Assembly: GCA_037367355.1 (NCBI GenBank)
Contig: CM074697.1
Span: 3,100,001-3,164,000 of the forward strand
Origin: Neoscytalidium dimidiatum
Taxonomy: Eukaryota; Ascomycota; Dothideomycetes; Botryosphaeriales; Botryosphaeriaceae
DNA: 64,000 bases
Direction: 5' to 3'
This document shows, piece after piece, positions 52,934 through 63,600 of this stretch. The position numbers and the translations under genes were made by a program. The notes beneath the pieces were generated by a model that was not told the origin of the DNA, did not search any database, and saw only the letters and a list, made by a program, of their open reading frames with translations. Position 1 is the first letter of the stretch. Each line of letters opens with the position of its first letter.

Positions 52934-53194
52934 AACAGCGGCCGATTATTCTGGAACGTGTTTGCGGTCCGCGGCGGAGGTTGGTCGCGGAGGCAAAGGC
53001 AGATGGTTGCGGGAAAATTGAGCCGGGGTTGCACCGGTCCAAAAAACTTCGGCCTCAGTATCCATTGTTTCTGCACTCGACCTCCACGGCCCAGCGCTCA
53101 ATACCTCGTGCAGACACCCGCAGCCTCTTTGGAAATTTCAGTCAACTTCCACCACAGCATCCGTCACAGTCGCTACTACCCCGCGCGCCTCAAC
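52934..53194. promoter_or_regulatory. Shared divergent promoter of rrp40 and ssz1
   Basis: 261 bases between opposite-facing ATG codons. Both genes belong to ribosome-biogenesis-linked functions, so joint control is plausible. The right half is pyrimidine-rich, a typical leader for a highly expressed fungal gene. Confidence 0.55.
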
Positions 53195-55084
53195 ATGAGC
53201 GAAGAGACTGCCCCGCAGCGGGTTGCCATTGGAATTTCCTTTGGCAATTCCTATAGCTCCATCGCCTACACTACTGGCGTAAGACAACCAACATATCGTG
53301 CTTATGACATACACGAGAGACTGACTGCTTGCAGGAGGGCAAGGCCGAGGTGATCGCCAATGAAGAGGGAGGTCAGTAGGAACCGTTCCAAGTGCCCCGC
53401 GGCAACCCACTGCAATTCTAACAGGCTTTGCCAGACCGCCAAATCCCTAGCATTCTCTCCTATGTTGCCGGCGAGGAGTTTCACGGTACCCAGGCTAAGG
53501 CGCAACTCGTCCGTAACCCTAAGAATACCGTTGCCTACTTCAGAGATTTCCTGGGCAAGGAGTACGTTCTCACCGCGCCAGCTTGCAATGCGCAGTGCTG
53601 ACAGAGAATGCAGCTTCAAGTCGATAGATCCCACCCCTTGCCACCAGTCCGCACATCCCAAGGAGCACGAGTCGAGCATTGCTTTCTCAATCAAGGACAC
53701 TGAGGAGGATGTTGAGAACACCCGCACCATCTCTGAGCTCACCACGAGGCACCTTCGCAGGCTGAAGAACTCTGCTTCCGACTACCTTGGCAAGACTGTC
53801 AACGCTGCTGTTATCACTGTACCCACCAACTTCTCTGATAGCCAGAAGGAAGCCCTCACCAAGGCTGCCAAGGATGCGGAGATTGAGGTCCTGCAGTACA
53901 TCCACGAGCCCGTCTCTGCCGTGCTTGCCTACGACGCTCGTCCCGATGCGAAGGTGTCGGACAAGATTGTGGTGGTTGCGGACATTGGTGGCACCCGCTC
54001 TGATGTCGCTGTCATTGCTTCGAGGGGCGGCATGTACAGCATTCTTGCTACTGCCCACGACTACGAGGTCGCTGGCGCTCAGCTCGATCAGGTCCTCATG
54101 GACTACTTCGCCAAGGAGTTCATCAAAAAGCACAAAACAGATCCCCGCCAGAACGACCGCAGCCTTGCCAAGCTGAAGCTCGAGTCTGAAGCCGTCAAGA
54201 AGGCCCTCAGCATTGGTCAGTCGGCTAACTTCAGCGTCGAGAGCTTGGCCGATGGCATCGACTTCACTGCTACCATCAACCGCACCCGTTACGAGCTGTT
54301 GGCCAACAAGCACATTGCCAGCCTGACTCGCCTGGTCACCCACGCCGTCGAGAAGGCGGAGCTTGATGTCCTTGATATCGATGAGATCGTCCTTTCCGGC
54401 GGATCCAGCCACACTCCCAAGATTGCACGCAGCGTCCAGAATGCCTTCCCCGAGACTACCACTGTGCTCGCTCCCGCCACCTCGCCCACCGCCATCAATC
54501 CCTCTGAGCTCGCCGCTCGTGGTGCCGCCATCCAGGCTTCCTTGATCCAGGAGTTTGAGACCGAGGACATCGAACAGAGCACCCACGCCATGGTTACTCT
54601 TGCTCCTCATTTGTCCAAGGCCATTGGTGTTCTCTGCATCTCCGATACCGCCGAGCACGGCGTCTTCCGCCCTATCATCGATGCCGAGACCCCGGTCCCC
54701 GTCAGGCGGACTGCGCAGATCGCCACTCCCCGTGAAGGTGGTGATGTTCTTGTCAAGATCTGCGAGGGAATCCGCAATATCAAGGTCGAGAAGCCCGCCC
54801 CGAGGCCCAAGGAGAACGGCAACAAGGAGGGTAGCGAGGAGGAGGATGAGTCGGATGTTGATTCGGACGACGAGCCCGAGGAGATTCGTTCCAAGGTCTG
54901 GAAGGCCGGCACTCCCATCGCAGAGGCTGCCCTCAAGGGTGTGAAGAAGGGCGCCAAGGTTGAGGTCCAGGTCAACGTTGGTGCGGACCTGAGCGTTCAA
55001 GTCGTCATCCGCGAGGTTGGCGGAAAGGGTGGTATCAGGGGTAACGTCGAGAAGCCTGCCGCTGTTGAGAATGGCAGCGCATAG
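53195..55084 (+). CDS. ssz1: Ribosome-associated Hsp70 Ssz1 (RAC subunit)
   Basis: Predicted 572-aa cytosolic Hsp70-like protein in four exons: 53195-53278, 53335-53371, 53435-53561 and 53614-55084. Introns are 56, 63 and 52 bp, all near the 5' end. Joined text runs MSEETAPQRVAIGISFGNSY, then SSIAYTTG/EGKAEVIANEEG, DRQIPSILSYVAGEEFHGTQ, FRDFLGK/DFKSIDPTPCHQS and SSIAFSIKDTEEDVENTRT. This is Ssz1 rather than a canonical Hsp70: the phosphate loop has GISFGNSYSSIA, and the substrate-binding part is short. The actin-like ATPase core continues through VADIGGTRSDVAV and LSGGSSHTPKI. An acidic insert (EEEDESDVDSDDEPEE) precedes the end. Family knowledge: Ssz1 pairs with the J-protein zuotin to form RAC, which stimulates Ssb at the ribosome exit tunnel. 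Confidence 0.94.
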
Positions 55085-55544
55085 TCGAGAGGTTGATAAA
55101 AGATTTTGATGGGGGAAGCCAATTCCAAACAAGGAAATATTACTTTCGGGCCATCGATGCGTTCTGGGAGGATAAAGATCATGGGCGATTCTCATTGGCA
55201 GACGAGGAGAGAAGAAAAGGAGCATGCACGTGCTAATGACGGAAGGAAAAATGCACAACTGTGACACACCTGGGGCGTTTTAGCGGTTTAGATTGGGAAG
55301 GAAATAATCATCATCGTCATTACCTTGACTTTGGAGCTTGTTTCACTTCTTGCTTCTTGTTTTCTCATATCCTTTTGAACTCCCTTTTTTTCACTTGAGA
55401 GAATAGACGGAGATGGCTTACGCATTTTGTCAATTTGAAAAAGTACGCTTGATGGAGTTTGTCATGTACAGGCAAATTGGATCAGTGAAATCGTCGCCTT
55501 CCCGAACATTCACCCACGGAACCCATATCAAGACCAGCACGCCC
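55085..55544. other. Convergent 3' intergenic region
   Basis: 460 bases between the stop codons of ssz1 and the dienelactone hydrolase gene, with T-rich tracts near 55380. Nothing else seen. Confidence 0.4.
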
Positions 55545-56717
55545 TCAGCACACGTCCTCCGGCTCTGCCGGCTCGCCCTCGCGGGGACCCAAGTCGGACC
55601 GCAGCGTGCGATTGAACAGCTCGAGAAGCATCTGGAAGCAGATGCCGGCAATGGCCGGGTCATAGCGGCCCTTGGACAGCTCGTCGCGGATGAAGGCGTG
55701 CTGCGCCCAGGCGACCTCGTAGAAGCTGAACGTCACGCCCGCGTCGTGCAGCGTCTTGCGGATCAGGTCGCGGCCCGCGGGCGGGACATGCGTGTCACGC
55801 TTGCCGAAGATCTTTTCGTCCCCTCCTATATCAGCATCTGGTTCAAGGCTTCAAACGGTTCGCGGTCAACACTCACCATGACCAGCTCGCCCTTGATGTC
55901 GCGCGCCCGCTTGAGGCTGTCGTCGCTCTTGCCCTTGCCCAGCGTCGCGCTGTGGATGTCGGTCGCGAAGTAGCAGACGGCAGCGCGCACGCGGTCGTCC
56001 AGCGCGCAGCGGTAGGCTAGGTGCCCGCCCAGGCACATGCCCGTGGTGCCGACGCGCCCGTTGCAGGTCGGCAGCGCGAGCAGCGCGTCGACCGCCAGCC
56101 GCGCGTCTTCGTCGTAAGCGGAGACTTCCTTGGTGATCTTCAACTCGTTGCCCTTGTCCGTGCCGGGCCCGTCGTGGGCGAGCGGCTCCGGACCGGTGAA
56201 CTCGTGGTACGAGGAGGGCGCCGCGACTATGTAGCCTTGGCCGCAGATCTGTCGGGCGAAACGCGCAACTGGGCCGGTCACTGTGGAAAGGTATGTTTTT
56301 TAGATGGTGTTCTTGTGGACATGGATGACGAAATAAGGAGGTAGTCGACTAAGTTTCGATTGAGTTGGAGATCAAAAGGAAACCAAGATCAAGAAATACA
56401 GGATTGTGGCTGCTGAGCCATCAAATTATTGCCTCAAATCATTAAGGGAGAAAGTGAGATTTATGGAATGATGATAAGGGATATCTGGATGCACACATGT
56501 AATGTAAGTGAAGCACAGTCAATCATACCCTGATAAATCTCACTGAAAACGACGACACCAGGGAATTTGGCCTTCGGATATCCATCGATCTTGGGATGGA
56601 AGAAGAAGAGGCCTGGCACTGATCAGCCGAGTCATCGAGCAACGGGAAGGGCCAATGCTCACGCATATCACCACCAGCCTGGGTGGCAACGTCCTTGTGA
56701 GTTTCCTCAATCAACAT
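55545..56717 (-). CDS. Dienelactone hydrolase family protein
   Basis: Predicted 269-aa cytosolic alpha/beta hydrolase in four minus-strand exons: 56663-56717, 56529-56612, 55877-56280 and 55545-55811. Introns are 50, 248 and 65 bp. Joins rebuild GGDMR/LFFFHPKIDGYP, FSEIYQV/TGPVARFARQI and GELVM/IFGKRDTHVPPAGRD. The catalytic triad is visible as Cys129 in GTTGMCLGGH, Asp187 in GKRDTH and His219 in WAQHAF, the dienelactone hydrolase arrangement with a cysteine nucleophile. Family knowledge: the enzymes hydrolyse dienelactones and related enol-lactones or esters; most fungal members are uncharacterised. The third intron uses an acceptor in a purine-rich stretch (GAAAAG), but the conserved GK-D-THVP text requires it. 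The 248-bp second intron is long for this window and is AT-rich. Confidence 0.88.
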
Positions 56718-58228
56718 CTTGAAGGTAGTGCAAAGGTGATGTGGAGTGGAGAGTTGACGGCGTTGGGCGGAAGAAAGTGAGGCAGTCTCGTCCCCACCTA
56801 CGCCAAGCGAAGTTGCCCCGCCGAAGTCAATTTCAACCGTAGTTCCCTCAACCTCTTCTTCTCTTTCTCGTCCGTTTTACTTCATAAATTAACTCCTCGG
56901 CTCTCATACACTCGCATGTGCTCGGCCTTAGCTTCTGGTGTTCCGTACTTGCATGATGTGCAGCTGTCGTTCTAATTGACCCGCCATCGGACACGGATTG
57001 TGATGCTCATAAATGTGGTTCGATGGGTGCATCCGTGCTTTCATGCCCTTGCGTAAGAAAAGGCATGCAGATCCCCTCTCCGGCCAATTGTACCCAGTAG
57101 ATACCAGGGGTGGCTTGAGAAGGTTACCGGGCCGCGCGGGTGGCTTTAACTGCACGGGAAACATGCATGTGACTCGTTACTTTTCTCCGCATCTGTCTCT
57201 TTGCCGCAATTATCGTCCCTTTCACCGGTCGTGTGGCGAGACCAATGTCCATGCATGCCGCCTGCAAATGCTTCCTTTTCCCTTCGCCGCTGTGAAGCGG
57301 CCGTGGTACCGTTTACTACTTTCATTCATTCTCCCGCGCTCCGTGCCGCAGTGAATATCAGCAGAAAACATTCTCGATAAATTGACCTAGAGGTTTGCAG
57401 GCTGTTTGGAGAGATCCAGAATCCCCCATGGCTGTTGTGGATACCTTCCTTCAGTTTGCTTGAACGTACAATGTCGGCAGAAATTAGGTCTAAAGAAGGT
57501 AACTTCGACCTACCTTATCTGAGCCCAGATCGTCAAAGGTAGCATCCGCTTGTCTTGTCGGCTCTTCTCTCGATCTCGCGTGTTCGAATTAGTCTCTACA
57601 GGGCTTTTCCGCCTCACGGTTGTTGTGCCACAACACAAGCAACTCGGTGGCTAACAGGAAAAGGCCGACACCACTTTTGCGGAGCCCTACATGGACTCAG
57701 CATACCAGTTATGCCTACAATTTTACCATTATGCCATCGCATTTGGTCCCAAAGTCTTAACGCCAATTCTAGTATACTTTTGTAGTACACATTATGCATG
57801 TTAGTAAATGAAGTATCATTTGCTTGACACACTTTGAGAGCTCGCTGAAACCGTCGATACACATTTGCTTTTGACAGTATGCCGCAGTCGGTTACTCTCC
57901 TGTTCGGATAGCCCTTCCCTTGCTTATTTGCGCATGCAGCAAGGCCATGTATACTGCAATGAGTTCGAATTGCTTTATCCTGTTTGTAAAAAGGTCTCCT
58001 GCCTAAATCTATCGTTGAGAGAGGAAGATTCCAACCAGGCACGGCAAAGTTGTTTGCATATCAGATATATAAGAGTCCTCAAGTTCTCCGCTCCTTTTCT
58101 CACCAACGCAATCCTCCACCCTAGGTCAGTCGTTACTTCAACTCGGATACAGCTCGCTGTTTTTATTTTCTATATATATACATAAAAGTAACCACCAGCA
58201 AAGTACTGGTATCAACATCTCTGAAGCC
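56718..58228. other. Intergenic region, no gene supported
   Basis: 1.5 kb. The left part is the promoter of the hydrolase gene. The part from about 57.4 kb becomes AT-rich. A 142-codon minus frame (57614-58042) has no convincing family. Near the right end is a TATA-like box (58066-58072). Confidence 0.4.
58066..58072 (+). promoter_or_regulatory. TATA-like box upstream of a small ORF
   Basis: TATATAA sits 157 bases before the ATG of the 50-codon frame at 58229 and is followed by a pyrimidine-rich stretch (CTCCGCTCCTTTTCTC), a common fungal core-promoter layout. Functional status is inferred. Confidence 0.35.
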
Positions 58229-58381
58229 ATGGCCGCCTTCCCTATTCTGAACGTGGACCATCGCGTGTCCACTGCTGTTGAACACCAGCAAGCCCACATA
58301 TTCGGTGGCTTTACCTCTCTACCTACTCACGGCAAATACAATGAATTTGCAGACACTACCTGCAGCCAAATTCTGTCTTAA
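58229..58381 (+). CDS. Possible small protein of 50 aa
   Basis: An open frame starts at an ATG in strong context (GCCATGGCC) and encodes MAAFPILNVDHRV, ending at TAA 58379-58381. It has balanced codon use, with C-ending codons at the start, in an AT-rich region. It lies downstream of a TATA-like box. There is no signal peptide, no cysteine pattern (one Cys) and no family I recognise. It could equally be the first exon of a decayed gene or chance. Confidence 0.3.
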   Translation: MAAFPILNVDHRVSTAVEHQQAHIFGGFTSLPTHGKYNEFADTTCSQILS

Positions 58382-58788
58382 ATGATCATGATTAGTACTT
58401 TGTGGAGCATATCAGCCAAGCAAGCATAATGCCTGGTCCTTAGTATAAATGCTAATCCGGTATTTTCCTTCTCCGAACCTTATCAGAAGTCTTTCATTGG
58501 ACTGAGTTTGCTCAACTCGGCGACATATGCATTTACATAGGGTAGTATCTAATTTATTCAGGCTTGCTACAGTTGCATGTTTTTTATTGTCTTTCTCTAT
58601 ATAAGTGAACTCGTCCACCGAGTGCAAATGACTCAACTCCCTTTCCTCACTAAGACGTACAGTACCTATCCTCTGAAATCGAACCATTCTCTACGTACCT
58701 CTATCGACTATCCCACAACTCCTAGGTTACCTTTTTGCAATAGCTAAGCTGTATACTTATTCCCGTCATCCCCCTTACGCGTTCATCT

Positions 58789-59184
58789 TCATAACGATGT
58801 TCCCAAATTTTCATCCTTCTCAACTCTCTCCTTCAAGGAAACCAACTCCTCAACATCCGAGACCAAGTATGAAAACATCCCCTTTAAAACCGCTGTCGTT
58901 GGACTAGTCGGCCAAACAGCAAAGCTCCCAGGCAAAATGATACCATCGAACGGTGACACATCGTGCGTCCAGCCCACCGACGCTGCCGCCTCGGAAAAGG
59001 TGGCCCCCGGATGGAAACAACACATGCGGTCGCGACTCCCCGGACGATTGACTAGCTCATACTGAAGCTGGCACATGAGGCGTGAGAGGACAAGCCTGCT
59101 GGCGCCGTAGACAGGCTGCGCGGCCATGAGGACGTGCGCCGCGACGGACGAAACGTCGATGACGACTTTTCTCGCGCTGCGCCG
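58789..59184 (-). pseudogene. Short-chain dehydrogenase/reductase C-terminal remnant
   Basis: On the minus strand the frame reads KVVIDVSSVAAHVLM, PVYGASRLVLSRLMCQLQYE, CCFHPGATFSEAA, then DGIILPGSFAVW, and ends in a stop at 58791-58789. This matches the second half of an SDR: the strand and Ser of the active site (DVSS), Tyr of the Y-x3-K motif, and the HPGA turn. The motif lysine is Arg here (YGASR), which would impair catalysis. Upstream an in-frame TAG precedes the segment, and no glycine-rich NAD(P) site is found within 1 kb. I call it a 5'-truncated remnant. An alternative is a gene whose earlier exons I failed to find. Confidence 0.6.
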
Positions 59185-60657
59185 CTGCTATTCGGACGCT
59201 CATCCTGCCTCACGGCGCCGGTGATATCGACGACGGGGCACGTCCGCCCCCTCAGAGAAGGAATTGGCTCCCCAACTCCTCGTTGGAGAATAATATTGGA
59301 CAGGACCTGCCGCAATTGAAGCGTGGCTGATTTCGCCTAAAAGTCCCAGAGAATGCTAAACAGTCTGCTTCCCTTGAATCGGTAAACTGAAAAAGGCCAT
59401 ATGGTGATTCGGACGGTTGAGGCTGTAAAAAAAAAAGGAAAAAAAAGAAAGACAAGGAGAATGCTCTATTTAACCAAGCTCTTCGATAGTCTGCCGGAGC
59501 CATCGCGGCTTTGCATACTTTTAGAACAATCCCAAAGGATTGGGGACCGATTTGAAATCACGCTGAGCAGCAGAGCAGACGTTTCCATAGAACAATTGAA
59601 ATTACTCACGCACATCACAAAATCACCTCCTTTCTGTAGATCATACATGAAAATCTTCCATCTTCCTATACGCCTCCAACTCACTCAGCGTTTAGTAGTA
59701 CACACTATAGAGGCCTTTCCCTTTCTCGTCAGCTGACCCCAAACCCAATCATCACCAAAAGATCCGAGAAAAGACGAAAACGGCAAAAGGCGACACAGGG
59801 CGACAGATCATCCTCTTCGGACAGGCAACAGCACTGTCAGAGAAGAGAATGACCTGCGCAGGTATATTCCCCCTCTAACAACTGTATTCGTGCACCGGTT
59901 TCAACAGGTCTGCGCCCTGCACACGCATGCACGATAACAAAGACTAATAAGGAAGCGCGCCAGATTGACAGGCAAAGCATCCGTGGTATTTTCTCCACAC
60001 ACAAACGCCTTGGTGAGATCGAAGACGGGCGGGGAATTCGGGAATCGAAAAAATGAGACGCAAAGGCAGAGAGAGAAAAAACAAAGGAACCCGAAGAAAG
60101 GAGCTGGGTTCTGAAATACTAGAAAACCAAAGCCACTGGTCGGAGGAACAGTACCATCTCTGGCAGAAAGAGTACGCCTCACCAGCTCTTTTTCTTGCTG
60201 GGAGCGGGAATATAACCCGAGGTATTGGAAAAGAGAAAAAAAAAGGTATCTGTGCGCAAACAACGACGTGAAGAAAAGAAAACACGGGACAAATCCTTAG
60301 GCAGAGCCTGGAATAAACAGCAGGGGTACTAGGGGCACTAAAAAAATGCACGACAAACATGGAAGAAGATAATCATGAAATAATGAACAAAAAGCAATGT
60401 GTCGGAAAAGAGGGCAACCACAACCATGCGCGTTGCATCAGTCGGTAACTTGAAGCGCAGCCCGGTCGGTCAAGGGGGTTTACCGAACAACCGAAGTAAA
60501 AAGAAATAATTAACGGATTCCCTTCGTCGATCCTTCATCGCAGCGTCGCACTTGTTCTTTATGCGTGTTCATGGCCGAAGAAACATGCACTGCTCAACTG
60601 TGCTCTTAAGACCCTACCATCAGCCATATCAATGTGTCCCAGACTTTCACCACCCCG
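59185..60657. other. Intergenic region and 3' flank of the coiled-coil gene
   Basis: 1.5 kb, AT-richer, with A-rich tracts around 59430-59450. The last few hundred bases are likely the 3' untranslated region of the large minus-strand gene. No coding region supported. Confidence 0.4.
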
Positions 60658-63600
60658 TTAGATCATGGCCGCACCGCCTGGGCCGGGACCGGTAGGAGAT
60701 CCAGGTTGCACACCATTCATCGTCGCGACCGTAGGCGTCCTCTGGTCACCTTCTTCGCTGGGTTTGCGTTCATGCATGGCCTGCTTGCCAGGTGATGGCT
60801 GCTTTTGAACTTGCGTTGATGGCGCGTTGGCGTACTGCAGCGCAGACTGGTCATCGTCATCGTCATCCAGATCCAGGCGCTTGCGCCATGAGCCAAGACT
60901 TTCGCTTAGATCCGCGTGCTCCGTCGTTGGGGTCCGGTCGAAGTACGAATTCTGGCTGAGGCGGTAAGCCTTATTGGTGCTCTCCCAGTGCGAGCGAAGG
61001 GTCTCAAGTTCAGTCGCCAAGCTGTCGAGGGCCATCGAATTGCGAGTCGCCGCAGCGGCAGCCTGCGCATTCGGAGGTGTCGCAGTGCGTTCTGTGACGT
61101 CCGTGGCTTGGCTGTAAATACTCTCGCCAGCAATACTGTCGTGGGATCGGTGATGCGCGTGGCCTGGGGCACGATCGCCAGCCCCATGCGATTGAAGTAC
61201 CATCTGAGATTGACGGCGGTAGTTATCGACGCTGTTCTCGAATTGATCGAGGAACATCTGAACGCGTTGCTCTGCATCCTTTGCACGTTCTTCCAATGCC
61301 GCCTTTTCATGCCGCAGATTTTCAAGGTCAATTCGTTGCTGAGCAGCAGAATGTTCCAGTTGCTGAGCTTGCTGAGCAGCAGACTCCTGGTCGCGGCGAG
61401 CGGTCTCCAAGTCAGCCTGGAGCTGCGAGATTTGGCCTTCGAGATGAGAAACCGAGTTCTTGAGCGTCAGCTGTACGCTGGTCAACTCCGACCGTAGAGA
61501 CTCGCGCTCAGCCTCCCAGTCTGGATTTGTATCCTGATTGGGGCTAAGACCTCGCTGTCTCGCTTTGTCGAGCTCCTTCTCTAGCTCTGCATTGTTCGCT
61601 TTGTAGCGCTCAAGCTCGGACTTCATCTTCGTAAGCATCTTTTCAGTTCCACGCAAGTACTTTACTGCTGCTTGATGGTCGTTGTGAAGGGCAGTGATCT
61701 TTTCCTCCCACTCCTTGCTGATTTCTGCTTCACGGCTCTCGAAGCTGGCGCGCATCTCGTCATGGGCCTTGAGGCTGGCGTCAAGTTGCTGCTCGAGCTC
61801 ACGCACACGGTTGAGTTCTGGCGTGCTGAAGCGCGAACCAGGGCTGTCAAGTGCCCTGGAGCGCCTGTGCTCCGCGGCACTCGTACTGATGCCGCGTTCC
61901 TCCAACAAATTCTTGAGGGTCTTGAGTTGTACTTCATGAGCATTGGCTTCAAGGACCTGTCTCTCGAATTGCTGTTGTAGCTCGGCCTTTTCTGACTGGA
62001 GCTGCTGCATCTCCCGCATGGCGTTCTGAAGTTGTTTGCGAATCGAAAGACCTTCTCTGCTTGCCTGTTCTTGGAAAGTCTCCAAGCCAGCAATCCTCTC
62101 CTCCGCACGGCGAAGTTTTTCAGAAGCATGATCGGCAGCCTCTTGGTTCTTTCGGACCATTGCACTGGCAGCGTCAAGCTGCTGCTGGAGAATCTGGACC
62201 CTTTGGTTGGACACGTCTTCTACATCGTCCCTGTCGGTAGCCCGGGCCAGTCCATTGAGCACAGCCTCACGATGCATGGCAGCTTCCTCCGCATGTTTTG
62301 CCGCGATTTCCTCGGAATCTTTGAGGCGACGGGCAGTGCTTTCAAGCTCCGTCTTGCTGTCTTCGCATTCCGCCCGGAGTTTGGCAAGAGCTTGCTCCAG
62401 TTCTGCACGTTGACTGCGTTCATCCTCAAGCTTCGATTCCAGCAAACTCGCCTTGTCTGTCGATGCACTGACAGCAGCGCGGAGGGACTCCAAAATACCG
62501 GAATGGCTTTTGACATCTTCGAGAGCTCTGGCAAGCTTCCCAGAGAGCTCGAGCTTGTCCACTTCAAGCATCTGAGCTGATGCCTTGGCTTCGGCGCAAG
62601 AAGCTGATTCCTCCCGCGCAGTTTTCTCAGCCTCGTGCAGCTCCGCCCTCAAAGATTCCAGTTCCATCATAGTTCGTTGGCGGTAAGAATCGAGCTCGCT
62701 CGCACGCTTCTGCGCGGCCTCAGCTGTTTCCTCAGCAAGTTTACGCGCTCTCTTCTCCGCCTCCACTTCAACTAGAAGACCGTCAACCCGTGAAGAAAGC
62801 TCAGTTTGCGCCGCCAAAGAAGCCGCAAGACGCCTGTTCAGATCGTTCATACGATCCATGTCTGGAGTCATGTTGCGGTTACTATCGGGCTGCGGAGTTC
62901 CTGCTTGACTACCACCGTGAGCGGCAAGCTTTGTCTTGGCATACACCGCTTCGCTGATGGCCGCATCTCTTTGCTTTTCGATTTGGGCAATCTTGTTGGC
63001 AGCTTCGACTGCTTGCGCATCAATTGAGCTCTGGACTTTGGCCAACTCTGCCCTCATCTTGATAAGAGCCTCCACCAAAGGTTTGTCATCATCACCAAAG
63101 GCTTCCGCCGCTCTCTCGTCCAACACAGGACTATTTGAGGCGTTGGCCTGGTATCCAGCTTTACGTGCCAAAGCCAATTCGGATGCGAGCCAAGCGTTCC
63201 GGCTTCGTGCTGCTTCTAACTCCCGGATGATTTCCTCATTTTGTTGCTTTACGGCTGGTGACGAGCCAATTCCGCTATCAATCGGTCTCTCAACCTCTCG
63301 ACTGGTCGAACGTTTGTGCTTGTGACCTTCCATGGATCCGCGGGGAGATTCCTGTACAATATTGTCCAAAGATTGCTGGTGACGAGTTCGGGAGTCAGCA
63401 CGCGAAGGGCCGCTCTTTGTGGAATCAACAGATTCCTTGTGGTGATGTGGCGATTTCGCAGATACGGGACTACGAACACCTCTGGGGCTTTGCTCGCGGC
63501 TGCCTTGTTCCCGCATTGCGCGAGCTGCAACAGTTTGTGGCTCAGCATCCCGAGAAGACGGGCTGTCTCTGGTGACCGGGGACATCGTATCTCTGTCAAA

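Noticed and set aside
53687..55267. 526-codon open frame on the minus strand
   Set aside because: It is antisense to ssz1; its Leu/Gly/Asp-rich text is the mirror of biased codon use in a highly expressed gene and has no family motif.
57614..58042. 142-codon minus frame considered as a retrotransposon RNase H relic
   Set aside because: No DEDD-type pattern, reverse transcriptase or flanking repeat could be seen; similarity was not convincing.
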